NCBI GenBank assembly: GCA_964459445.1
Contig: CAYWMP010000243.1
Location: forward strand, 1-7,063
DNA: 7,063 nucleotides
Direction of reading: 5' to 3'
Source: CAYWMP01 sp964459445
Lineage (GTDB): Bacteria; Desulfobacterota; DSM-4660; Desulfatiglandales; HGW-15
A model generated the notes under the pieces. The model was given only the letters and a program-made list of their open reading frames with translations, made no database searches and was not told the DNA's origin. A program made the translations under genes and the position numbers. Positions 1 to 6,999 of this stretch are shown piece by piece. Each line of letters starts with the position of its first letter. Within the stretch, counting starts at the first letter, position 1.

Positions 1-57
1 CTGAACACTGAAACCTATCGCGCCGTGTGCCAGGCAAAAGCATCAAAACTTTTAGGC
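1..57 (-). repeat. Short interspersed repeat, left copy
   Basis: This sequence matches the reverse complement of positions 7000-7062 at the other end of the window. The outer 15 bases (CTGAACACTGAAACC) are identical in both copies. The next 28 bases match at 23 positions, and a weaker match of about 11 of 16 continues to position 57. The right copy carries one extra TGAAACC heptamer. Most differences are G/A or C/T transitions, as expected of diverged copies of one element. Read on the minus strand, the outer part is built of degenerate heptamers, GTTTCAG then TGTTCAG. No open reading frame lies within it. It sits about 50 bases past the end of the minus-strand operon and could be a dispersed intergenic repeat; its full length cannot be seen because the window starts inside it. 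Confidence 0.7.
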
Positions 58-106
58 TTCTTTGATTTCAGGATGTGGTAGAATCTGCGAGATACAGATA
101 GGGGGC

Positions 107-991
107 CTATCGCCTGACGGCATAGTAATTGGACAGCCTTTCCAGGCCCTGAATATATTCATTTTGAAATAGAAAATCCGGGTAAACTCGGATCTCTTCC
201 AGAAGTGATGCAACAAGGGGATAGATATCGATCCCATAAGTGTTTCTCCCCTTCTTGTCTGCATCGTTGATAATCACCAGGCAATAGTAACTCACGAGAA
301 GCCTCAAGCCCAAGGGTCTTCTGTACAGATAGGCCCTTCCCCCAATGGTATTCAACAAAAACCCCGCATATTGATACAACACGTCCAGGGAAGGCCTTTT
401 TTCCTCCAGTTCGGGGCATTGTTCGCTCAGCGTAAACCACCGGTAAAAAAGCTCCAGGTTGATCTCGAGGGTGTCCGCTTCGTTGCGGATAATTTCCCGG
501 AGCAGTCGGAGGTCCTTCTTAGACAAGACGCGGAAGAAGTGGAAGATATTCTTTGTTATGATTTTGGAATCGATGCCTTCGCCTGCAGGAATAGGCGGTG
601 AAGCAGCCAAGGACGCCATGAGCTTCGTGAAACGGGCTTGTGTATGGATTTCATCTTCCAAATGACGGAGGTAATTCTTTTTGTCCAGGTAGCTGAATAG
701 ATCGATCACATCATTTTGGATCCTGCGGCAATAGTCTTCCCCTCCGACGGCAGGCGGTTCGGGGATCTTTTCCCTCAGAAGAGGCCCATTCGCGGCATCG
801 GGTTCAGGAGGGGTCTTTATCTCGACTTTTGGGGTCATGCTCTTGGCTAAAGGGATCTGTTTGCTAGCGATTCTGTCTGCCTCTGCGCGACCCTTTTCTT
901 TGCCGATAAAGTAGCCGGCCAATATGGCGGCGCCGGCGACAAGGAAGAGAGAAATCCACATCCAAACTCGCCCTTTGTCTCTTGCCTTCAT
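107..991 (-). CDS. Hypothetical single-pass membrane protein, co-transcribed with the histidine kinase
   Basis: I do not recognise this 294-residue protein. It starts with a short basic stretch (MKARDKGR), then one hydrophobic segment at about residues 10-29 (WISLFLVAGAAILAGYFIG), a charged stretch, and a proline-rich linker at about 52-82. The rest, about residues 85-294, is a soluble, probably mostly helical domain rich in Leu, Tyr and charged residues. It contains three cysteines (C88, C192, C237) but no catalytic motif that I can name. No lipobox follows the hydrophobic segment, so it looks like an uncleaved anchor; topology is ambiguous because both flanks are basic. The ATG is well supported: an AGGAG ribosome-binding site at 997-1001 lies 5 nt before it and overlaps the stop codon of the upstream kinase. 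With only 8 nt between the genes, translational coupling and a shared signalling role are plausible, but this is inference. The gene is intact, and no convincing terminator follows it. Confidence 0.85.
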   Translation of the reverse strand: MKARDKGRVWMWISLFLVAGAAILAGYFIGKEKGRAEADRIASKQIPLAKSMTPKVEIKTPPEPDAANGPLLREKIPEPPAVGGEDYCRRIQNDVIDLFSYLDKKNYLRHLEDEIHTQARFTKLMASLAASPPIPAGEGIDSKIITKNIFHFFRVLSKKDLRLLREIIRNEADTLEINLELFYRWFTLSEQCPELEEKRPSLDVLYQYAGFLLNTIGGRAYLYRRPLGLRLLVSYYCLVIINDADKKGRNTYGIDIYPLVASLLEEIRVYPDFLFQNEYIQGLERLSNYYAVRR

Positions 992-996
992 CGTTT

Positions 997-1001
997 CTCC
1001 T
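997..1001 (-). promoter_or_regulatory. Ribosome-binding site at the kinase/membrane-protein junction
   Basis: On the minus strand AGGAG lies 5 nt before the ATG at 991-989 and shares bases with the kinase stop codon (TAG at 1002-1000). It fixes the start of the membrane protein and suggests that ribosomes ending on the kinase reinitiate on the next gene. Confidence 0.75.
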
Positions 1002-2265
1002 ATATCGGATGACCAGCCTGAATGGGTAACCGCAAAGCCACAACGGTGCCTTTGTCCTTTTCACTGACGATGTTGATTGCGCCATGGTGATTCATAAGGA
1101 TTTGATGAACCATAGTCAAACCGAGGCCGGCCCCCCTGGTTTTGGACGTCACAAAGGGGTCGTAGACCGCGTCCAATTGATCGGCGGGAATGCCGACTCC
1201 CGTGTCTCCGATCGTAATCAGAATGTCATTGTTTTCCCGATGTAACTTTAGGCTAAGGGTTCCTCCCCGGGGCATGGCCTCGATCGCGTTCTCCACGATA
1301 TGGGAAATGGCGCTTACCATCTGGATGGGGTCCATGTTTACGACAAGGGCACCATCGTCAATGTCCTTTGAAAGGTTGATCCCCTTTTCCTCAGCAAGGG
1401 GCGTGTAACGCTTGAGGACCTCTAACAGTATCGGTCCGATATTTTCGGGGATCAGCTTAGCGGTCTGGACTTCGGCAAAATCACGGATCTCCTTTACCAG
1501 TTTTTCGAGTCGATCTGACGCATCCATGATGATTTCCACATATTTCCCGGCCTTCCTGTCATGCTCAAGGGCCTTGCCCAGTCTCTGAGCAAAACCGCCA
1601 ATGGTCATCACGGGATTCCTGATTTCATGGGCCACCCCTTGAACCAGGTGTCCCATGGCTGCCAGTCGCTCTGTACGAATCAGTTTGTCTTGAACGACCT
1701 TCAACTCCTTGGATGTAATTTCAAATCTTTTTTCTAGACGCTGATAGAGTTTGGCATTGTCCATGGCAACAGCGATCTGCTGTGCCATACTGACCAGGAG
1801 TTCCAGGTCGTTTTGGTTGAAAAGATCCCCGGATTTCTTGTTCAAAACCTGAAGCGCGCCGATGGGCTTGCTTCTTATGATCAAAGGCACGCAAATCATG
1901 CACCGGGTCTCAAAACCGGTGAGCTTGTCAAATTTGTCACTGAACCGCGTCTCCTTGGCAATATCCTGAATCACGAGGGGCGTACCGGTCTGAACCACAT
2001 AGCCCGCAATCCCCTCCCCGACTTCCAGGGTAATGCGTTTTGCAGGCACCTTTTTCTCGCCCCGGGCGAGGCGGATAAAGAGTTCATTCTTTTCCTCGTC
2101 CAATTCATAGACAGAGCTGGCTTCCGCATTCATGAATTCCTCCGCCCACTTCATGGCGCTATCCAGCACCCGTTCTATATTCAAAGAGGAATTAATGAGC
2201 GCCCCGAACCGGAGGAGGGTATCAAGCTCTTTGTGGTAGATGTCTTCTTTGGTTTCTTGATTCAC
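1000..2265 (-). CDS. Soluble GAF-domain sensor histidine kinase (NtrB-like)
   Basis: This 421-residue two-component sensor kinase autophosphorylates on a histidine and passes the phosphate to a response regulator that is not in this window. A GAF sensory domain spans about residues 20-170. It has the usual GEGIAGYV and CVPL segments and an N-K...F-x3-D arrangement (N142, K143, F149, D153) resembling the NKFDE signature of cyclic-nucleotide-binding GAF domains, although the final E is L. A coiled-coil linker (about 170-200) leads to the HisKA domain with phosphoacceptor H213 in HEIRNP. The HATPase domain has an N-box (N326 in ENAIEAM), G1 (DTGVGIP, 354-360), F-box (DPFVTSK, 369-375) and G2 (GAGLGLT, 378-384), so the kinase looks active. 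There is no membrane segment, so it is probably cytoplasmic. The start is GTG; AAGGG lies 9 nt upstream, and an in-frame stop lies further upstream with no ATG between. The HEIRNP box is typical of kinases that partner NtrC-type sigma-54 activators. The ligand is unknown. Confidence 0.93.
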   Translation of the reverse strand: MNQETKEDIYHKELDTLLRFGALINSSLNIERVLDSAMKWAEEFMNAEASSVYELDEEKNELFIRLARGEKKVPAKRITLEVGEGIAGYVVQTGTPLVIQDIAKETRFSDKFDKLTGFETRCMICVPLIIRSKPIGALQVLNKKSGDLFNQNDLELLVSMAQQIAVAMDNAKLYQRLEKRFEITSKELKVVQDKLIRTERLAAMGHLVQGVAHEIRNPVMTIGGFAQRLGKALEHDRKAGKYVEIIMDASDRLEKLVKEIRDFAEVQTAKLIPENIGPILLEVLKRYTPLAEEKGINLSKDIDDGALVVNMDPIQMVSAISHIVENAIEAMPRGGTLSLKLHRENNDILITIGDTGVGIPADQLDAVYDPFVTSKTRGAGLGLTMVHQILMNHHGAINIVSEKDKGTVVALRLPIQAGHPI

Positions 2266-2286
2266 TGCAGAGCACCCTTGGCCGTC

Positions 2287-2295
2287 ATTACAGCA
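2287..2295 (-). promoter_or_regulatory. Candidate extended -10 promoter for the kinase operon
   Basis: On the minus strand the sequence is TGCTGTAAT, one mismatch from the extended -10 consensus TGnTATAAT. No good -35 lies 17 nt upstream, which an extended -10 can tolerate. The predicted start of transcription would give a leader of only about 14 nt before the GTG, placing the ribosome-binding site almost at the 5' end. That short leader lowers confidence. Confidence 0.25.
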
Positions 2296-2405
2296 ATTAT
2301 TAAGGAATTAGAACACCTTGGCGTTAAAAGGCAGCACTAGATATACAGTAGATCGGGATGAGAAGCAATGAAAAGCGAAGAGGGCGACAGCGCAGGAATC
2401 CGCAA

Positions 2406-2421
2406 AGGCACAATAAATGCA
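2406..2421 (+). promoter_or_regulatory. Candidate sigma-54 (-24/-12) promoter for surE
   Basis: The sequence AGGCAC-AATAA-ATGCA compares with the consensus TGGCAC-N5-TTGCA. It has the invariant GG and GC dinucleotides at the required 10-nt separation and mismatches only at the first base of each half. Transcription would begin near position 2432, giving a leader of about 50 nt before the surE ATG. No clear enhancer-type inverted repeat was found in the short stretch upstream, and such a match can arise by chance. Confidence 0.33.
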
Positions 2422-2483
2422 AACTATTTTATAAATTTCTCAGTGAGTGGTATATAGAGAAAAAAAGACAGGTAATATGAAAA

Positions 2484-3254
2484 ATGAGAATACTCCTAAC
2501 CAATGATGACGGGATTCATGCGCCCGGGCTGTTGGCCCTATTTCAGGAGCTGAAGGTTGACTACGAACTAGAAGTGGTGGCACCCGTGTCGGAGATGAGT
2601 GCGGTAGGTCATGCGATTACCCTAAACTCACCCCTGAGGATTCAGGCGATCAAAAAAAACGGAACCTTTTTCGGCCACGCCGTCACAGGCACGCCGGCCG
2701 ATTGTGTCAAAATTGCCGTTCAAGAACTCCTTGACCCACCCCCGGATATGATCCTGTCAGGCATCAATCTGGGGGCCAACGTGGGGGTTAACGTCCTTTA
2801 TTCTGGAACGGTTTCCGCAGCGACCGAGGGGGCGTACCTGGGAATAAAATCTGCCGCCATATCCTTGGATACCAGAAAGAACCCGGATTTTCGCTTTGCA
2901 GCCAGCTTCTGCCGTAAACTGATCGGGTTTATTATGAAAAATGACCTCAAGGCTGGAACTGCCCTCAATGTGAATATCCCGGCCCTTCCCCCTGAGGAGA
3001 TTAAAGGGGTAAGCATCACAAGGCAGGGTCTGGCCAAATTCTCGGAGAGCTTTGAACGCCGGATTGATCCCAGAGGCAATGTCTACTATTGGCTGACCGG
3101 TGAGAAGCCCATGAATGAAGAAAGGCCGGATTCCGATGCCGCGGCCTTAAAAGAGAACCAAATAACGATAACGCCCATTACCTATGATCTGACCAACGAA
3201 AAGGAATTCAGTCGACTCGGTTCATTCCCGTCGCCCGATCTTGAGGAATTGTAA
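2484..3254 (+). CDS. surE: 5'/3'-nucleotidase SurE (stationary-phase survival acid phosphatase)
   Basis: SurE hydrolyses nucleoside 5'- and 3'-monophosphates in a divalent-metal-dependent reaction in the cytoplasm and is linked to stationary-phase survival. The 256-residue protein has the family's usual length and N-terminus (MRILLTNDDG). Expected metal ligands are visible: D8 and D9 in NDDG, S39 in the loop after VVAP, and N95 in SGINLGANVG. Also present are the conserved TGTPADCV (68-75) and YSGTVSAATEG (106-116) segments. The ATG at 2484 is chosen because the family motif begins at once. Its ribosome-binding site is weak: AGG at 2470-2472 is 11 nt away and sits better for an out-of-frame ATG at 2477. 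SurE often lies beside pcm, nlpD or rpoS; here it stands alone, divergent from the kinase operon and convergent with nifJ. Transcription ends at the hairpin at 3288-3311. The gene appears complete. Confidence 0.96.
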   Translation: MRILLTNDDGIHAPGLLALFQELKVDYELEVVAPVSEMSAVGHAITLNSPLRIQAIKKNGTFFGHAVTGTPADCVKIAVQELLDPPPDMILSGINLGANVGVNVLYSGTVSAATEGAYLGIKSAAISLDTRKNPDFRFAASFCRKLIGFIMKNDLKAGTALNVNIPALPPEEIKGVSITRQGLAKFSESFERRIDPRGNVYYWLTGEKPMNEERPDSDAAALKENQITITPITYDLTNEKEFSRLGSFPSPDLEEL

Positions 3255-3279
3255 AAACAATTGGTAATGGGAAAACACC

Positions 3280-3320
3280 AAATAAAAGAGGCGGACTTGA
3301 AAGTCCGCCTCCTTTGTTTC
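3280..3320. terminator. Bidirectional intrinsic terminator between surE and nifJ
   Basis: A perfect 10-bp GC-rich stem, GAGGCGGACT (3288-3297) with AGTCCGCCTC (3302-3311), closes on a TGAA loop. On the plus strand it is followed by the T-rich run CTTTGTTTC, which serves surE. On the minus strand it is followed by TTTTATTT (reverse complement of 3280-3287), which serves nifJ. It lies 33 nt past the surE stop and 27 nt past the nifJ stop, so both genes end on the same structure. Confidence 0.92.
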
Positions 3321-3338
3321 TTCATATTATTTTTTGAA

Positions 3339-6300
3339 TCATTCGTCTATCGCAGCCATCCGTTTATAGGTTTTGTACCTTTCTTTCATATCCTCCTCAG
3401 CCTTTTTAAAGAGGGCTTCCGCGCTTTCCGGAAAGGTTCTCTTGAGGCTGGCATAGCGCACCTCTCCAAGTAGGAATTCCTGAAAGTCTCCGGAAGGTTC
3501 TTTTGAATCCAGGATAAAGGGATTCTTACCCTCCTCTTGCAGCAAGGGATTATACCGGAAAAGGCTCCAATAGCCGGCATCAACGGCCTTCTTTTCCTCA
3601 TTCTGGCTTCTGCCCATGTTCATACCGTGATTGATGCAGGGTGAGTAGGCAATGATCAAGGACGGGCCATTGTAGGACTCGGCTTCGACGATCGCCTTCA
3701 TGAATTGATTTTTATTGGCGCCCATAGCGACCGACGCCACATAGACATAACCATAGGTCATGGCCATCCGCCCCAGATCCTTTTTGCGAGTGGGCTTCCC
3801 GCCGGTGGCAAATTTGGCAACCGCACCCGTAGGCGTTGACTTTGATGACTGCCCACCCGTGTTGGAATAGACTTCCGTGTCCAGGACCAGGATATTCACA
3901 TCATGACCTGTGGCCATAACATGGTCCAATCCGCCATAGCCGATGTCATAGGCCCATCCATCACCGCCGATAATCCAAATGGACTTCTTAGTGAGGTAAT
4001 CGCTACCGGAGAGGATGGCAAAGAGGAGATCATCGACAGGGCCCCCTTTGCCGACGATTTCTTGCTCGATAAGCTCCAGGATATGATGTCCGTATTCTTT
4101 GGATTTTCCTCCATCGTGTCTATGGTCAAGCCAGAGCTTGAGGGCCTCTTTGAGGGATTTGGAGACATCTGCATCAAGGGCCTCGCGTATGATGTCCGCC
4201 AGTTTCTCGCGTCTCTGGGTTGAGCCCAATTCCATGCCGAAACCATATTCGGCATTATCCTCAAAGAGGGAGTTGGCCCATGCCGGACCATGACCGTCTT
4301 CATTCACCGTATAGGGACAGCTCGGCGCCGAACCGCCATAAATGGAAGAACAACCTGTCGCGTTTGCAATGATCATGCGGTCGCCATAAAGCTGGGTGAT
4401 GACCTTGATATAGGGCGTCTCTCCACAACCGGGGCAGGCCCCTGAAAACTCAAAGAGTGGCTGGCGGAACTGACTTCCCTTTACGCTGGTAACGGGCATG
4501 AGATCATCCAGAATGGGAAGTGCTTCAGCGAATTTGTGATTGGGAATTTCGGTCTGGGTTTGGGTGGCCAGGGGCCTCATGACGAGGGCCTTCACCTTGG
4601 CAGGACAAATATCCGCACAGTTGCCGCAACCCGTACAGTCAAGGGGGCTGATCTGAATACGGAATTTCAAACCCTTGAGTTCCTTTCCTTTTGCATCAAG
4701 GGTTTCAAAATTCTTTGGCGCATCCTTGAGATCGTCATCACCGGCCAGATAGGGCCGAATGACGGCATGGGGACAGATAAATGCGCACTGGTTGCACTGG
4801 ATGCAGTTTTCGGCGATCCATTCGGGCACGTTGATGGCGATGCCTCGCTTTTCGTACTTTGTGGTTCCGGTAGGCAAAATGCCGTCTGGACTCATGAAGC
4901 TCACGGGGAGTTGGTCTCCCTGCTGGGCGAGCATCGGTCGCATGACCTGGTTGACAAATTCGGGTTCATCCCCTTCCAGATAGGCATCCTGCCCTGCCGT
5001 GACCCAGGCCTTTGGAATTCTGACTTTTTTTAGGGCATCGATGGTCTTGTCCACGGCGTCCACATTCATCTGCACCACCTTCTCACCCTTTTTTCCATAG
5101 GTCTTTTTGATGGCATCTTTGATGAATTGGAGGGCCTCTTCAGGGGGGATGACATTGGCGATCTTAAAGAAGGCCGCCTGCATGATCATATTGATGCGCC
5201 CGCCCAAGCCCAGTTTAGTGGCGATCTTGACGGCATCAATGTTGTAAAAATCGAGTTTTTTCTGTGCAATGGTCCTCTTGATGGGATCCGGGAGCTTTGT
5301 TTCCATCTCCTTAAGGGTCCAAGGTGAATTGAGCAGAAATGAGCCGCCCTCTCTGATCCCGGCCAGGATGTCATACTGTTTAACAAAAGCGGGATTGTGA
5401 CAGGCAATGAAATCGGAGTGTGTCAACAGGTAGGGTGACTGGATCCGGTGGGGTGAAAAACGGAGATGGGACATGGTAATCCCTCCCGATTTTTTGGCAT
5501 CATAGGCAAAATAGGCCTGTGCATACATATCGGTGTTTTCGCCGATAATTTTTATGGCATTCTTGTTGGCGCCGACCGTCCCGTCAGCACCCAATCCCCA
5601 GAACTTGCACCGTACGGTACCCTTGGGCGCCGGATCAATGTCTTCGCCGAAATCGAGGGAAGTATGAGCCACGTCATCCGCGATGCCGACCGTAAAATGG
5701 TTCTTCGGGGCCGATGCACGCAGGTTGTCAAAGACCGATTTCACCATCGTTGGCGTGAAGTCCTTGCTGCCGAGCCCGTAACGCCCACCGACGATGATGG
5801 GGTTTTCGCCCCTCTCCTGATACACCGTGCACACATCCCGATACAGGGGCTCTCCCAGGTGGCCCGGAGACTTTGTCCTATCAAGAACCGCAATGCGCTT
5901 TGCGGTTGCCGGGATGGCCCTTAGAAAATGCTCAGTTGAGAAAGGGTGATATAAGCGCACTTTCAAAAGGCCGACCCGCTCACCCAAGTCATTGAGGTAG
6001 TTTACGGTCTCTTCGATGACGTCACAACCGGATGCCATGGAGATGATGATTCTATCAGCTTCCGGATCACCCACAAAGTCAAAGAGATTGTAGGAACGAC
6101 CGACGAGATCACCCACTCTTTGCATCTCCTCCTGGACAATGTGGGGAACCGCGGCGTAGTACGGATTCGAGGCCTCTCGGTTTTGAAAGTAGACATCCGG
6201 ATTCTGGGCGGTACCACGCAATTGCGGGTATTCCGGATGCATGCAGCGGCTTCGGAAGTCTTCAACGGCGTCCCAGTCCACGAGCTTTGCCATGTCATCA

Positions 6301-6860
6301 TAATTAATGAGATGTATCTTCTGGATCTCCATGGATGTCCGGAATCCGTCAAAGAAATGGAGAAAAGGGAGGCTAGCTCTAATGCTCGCGAGGTGGGCAA
6401 CAAGCCCGAGATCCATAACTTCCTGGATGGAGGCCGACGCCAGAAAAGAGAAGCCGGTCTGTCTTGTGGCATTGATATCGGAGTGGTCTCCGAAGATGGA
6501 CAGGGCATGAGCGGCGAGGGCCCGGGCTGATACATGAAAAACCGCGGGCATGATCTCCCCGGCTATTTTGTACATGTTCGGAATCATGAGCAGGAGGCCT
6601 TGGGATGCGGTAAAAGTGGTCGACAGCGCACCCGAAGATAGGGCGCCGTGCACGGCCCCGGCCGCTCCGGCCTCTGACTGCATTTCCACCACCTTGAGAA
6701 CCTGGCCCAGGATATTCTTCCTCCCGTGAGCCGCCCATTCGTCACAATATTCGCCCATGCTGCTGGATGGGGTGATCGGGTAGATTGCCGCCACTTCACT
6801 CATGGCATAGGCCACATGAGCTGCTGCTTCGTTGCCTTCAATTGTCTTCATTTGACTCAT
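3339..6860 (-). CDS. nifJ: Pyruvate:ferredoxin (flavodoxin) oxidoreductase, single-chain
   Basis: This cytoplasmic thiamine-diphosphate iron-sulfur enzyme interconverts pyruvate + CoA with acetyl-CoA + CO2, exchanging electrons with ferredoxin or flavodoxin. The 1173 residues hold the full one-chain domain order. Domain I has the pyruvate-site residues T30 (YPITPSS), E63 and R113. Domain II follows. The gamma-type domain begins near C418 (CKFWGLGADGTVG). The EKR segment is at 670-672. The two-cluster ferredoxin domain has C686/C689/C692/C696 and C742/C745/C748/C752. The C-terminal ThDP domain has proximal-cluster cysteines C809, C812, C837 and C1075, and ThDP/Mg residues D967 (GDGWAYD), T995 and N1000. 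These sit within a few positions of those recalled for the D. africanus enzyme. The chain stops about 60 residues short of that 1232-residue protein, lacking its C-terminal protective extension. The ATG follows GGGAG by 7 nt. The gene appears monocistronic, with no ferredoxin gene adjacent in view. Confidence 0.98.
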   Translation of the reverse strand: MSQMKTIEGNEAAAHVAYAMSEVAAIYPITPSSSMGEYCDEWAAHGRKNILGQVLKVVEMQSEAGAAGAVHGALSSGALSTTFTASQGLLLMIPNMYKIAGEIMPAVFHVSARALAAHALSIFGDHSDINATRQTGFSFLASASIQEVMDLGLVAHLASIRASLPFLHFFDGFRTSMEIQKIHLINYDDMAKLVDWDAVEDFRSRCMHPEYPQLRGTAQNPDVYFQNREASNPYYAAVPHIVQEEMQRVGDLVGRSYNLFDFVGDPEADRIIISMASGCDVIEETVNYLNDLGERVGLLKVRLYHPFSTEHFLRAIPATAKRIAVLDRTKSPGHLGEPLYRDVCTVYQERGENPIIVGGRYGLGSKDFTPTMVKSVFDNLRASAPKNHFTVGIADDVAHTSLDFGEDIDPAPKGTVRCKFWGLGADGTVGANKNAIKIIGENTDMYAQAYFAYDAKKSGGITMSHLRFSPHRIQSPYLLTHSDFIACHNPAFVKQYDILAGIREGGSFLLNSPWTLKEMETKLPDPIKRTIAQKKLDFYNIDAVKIATKLGLGGRINMIMQAAFFKIANVIPPEEALQFIKDAIKKTYGKKGEKVVQMNVDAVDKTIDALKKVRIPKAWVTAGQDAYLEGDEPEFVNQVMRPMLAQQGDQLPVSFMSPDGILPTGTTKYEKRGIAINVPEWIAENCIQCNQCAFICPHAVIRPYLAGDDDLKDAPKNFETLDAKGKELKGLKFRIQISPLDCTGCGNCADICPAKVKALVMRPLATQTQTEIPNHKFAEALPILDDLMPVTSVKGSQFRQPLFEFSGACPGCGETPYIKVITQLYGDRMIIANATGCSSIYGGSAPSCPYTVNEDGHGPAWANSLFEDNAEYGFGMELGSTQRREKLADIIREALDADVSKSLKEALKLWLDHRHDGGKSKEYGHHILELIEQEIVGKGGPVDDLLFAILSGSDYLTKKSIWIIGGDGWAYDIGYGGLDHVMATGHDVNILVLDTEVYSNTGGQSSKSTPTGAVAKFATGGKPTRKKDLGRMAMTYGYVYVASVAMGANKNQFMKAIVEAESYNGPSLIIAYSPCINHGMNMGRSQNEEKKAVDAGYWSLFRYNPLLQEEGKNPFILDSKEPSGDFQEFLLGEVRYASLKRTFPESAEALFKKAEEDMKERYKTYKRMAAIDE

Positions 6861-6888
6861 CTATAGTCTCCCTCTTTGGTTGGATAAT

Positions 6889-6941
6889 TTTCGCGAAAGA
6901 ATAAACCTGTACCGTTTAACAGATAAATGAATCATATTCAA
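6889..6941 (-). promoter_or_regulatory. nifJ leader with candidate promoter and three dyad symmetries
   Basis: Three small inverted repeats lie in the AT-rich leader: TGAAT-N3-ATTCA (6928-6940), TAAAC-N7-GTTTA (6902-6918) and a perfect palindrome TTTCGCGAAA (6889-6898). The best sigma-70-like match on the minus strand is TTGAAT (6941-6936) and TAAACG (6918-6913), spaced 17 nt. In that model the first dyad covers the -35, the second covers the -10 to about +5, and the palindrome lies just after the start. The -10 is a poor match, so the promoter is tentative. None of the dyads matches a regulator site I can name. Confidence 0.3.
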
Positions 6942-6974
6942 GGATTATGCTTCGTTCCGGGTTCTTGGTTTCTA

Positions 6975-6994
6975 CCCGCCAGAAGTAAGGCGGG
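6975..6994. repeat. CCCGCC/GGCGGG hairpin upstream of nifJ
   Basis: A perfect 6-bp GC-only stem (CCCGCC at 6975-6980, GGCGGG at 6989-6994) encloses an 8-nt loop. It lies 5 nt from the inner end of the right repeat copy and has no T-run on either side, so it is not a good intrinsic terminator. It may be a REP-like palindrome or part of the same dispersed element; the left repeat copy has no equivalent hairpin. Confidence 0.45.
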
Positions 6995-6999
6995 CAAGG

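Noticed and set aside
37..60. Possible terminator for the kinase/membrane-protein operon (AAGC...GCTT around AAAACTTTT)
   Set aside because: The stem has two mismatches and is mostly A-T pairs with no proper T-run; the region is part of the repeat.
1813..2340. Plus-strand reading frame of 175 codons antisense to the kinase
   Set aside because: It lies almost wholly opposite the kinase, which has every expected motif. The antisense product shows no recognisable domain, and long antisense frames are common opposite GC-containing coding sequence.
2341..2405. Possible small gene or RNA in the divergent intergenic region
   Set aside because: No start codon with a usable ribosome-binding site opens a frame of useful length, and no strong hairpin was seen by eye.
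4536..5033. Plus-strand reading frame of 165 codons inside nifJ, with similar ones at 5466-5924 and 6120-6530
   Set aside because: These are antisense shadows of the intact nifJ gene, with no domain signature or good ribosome-binding site noticed.
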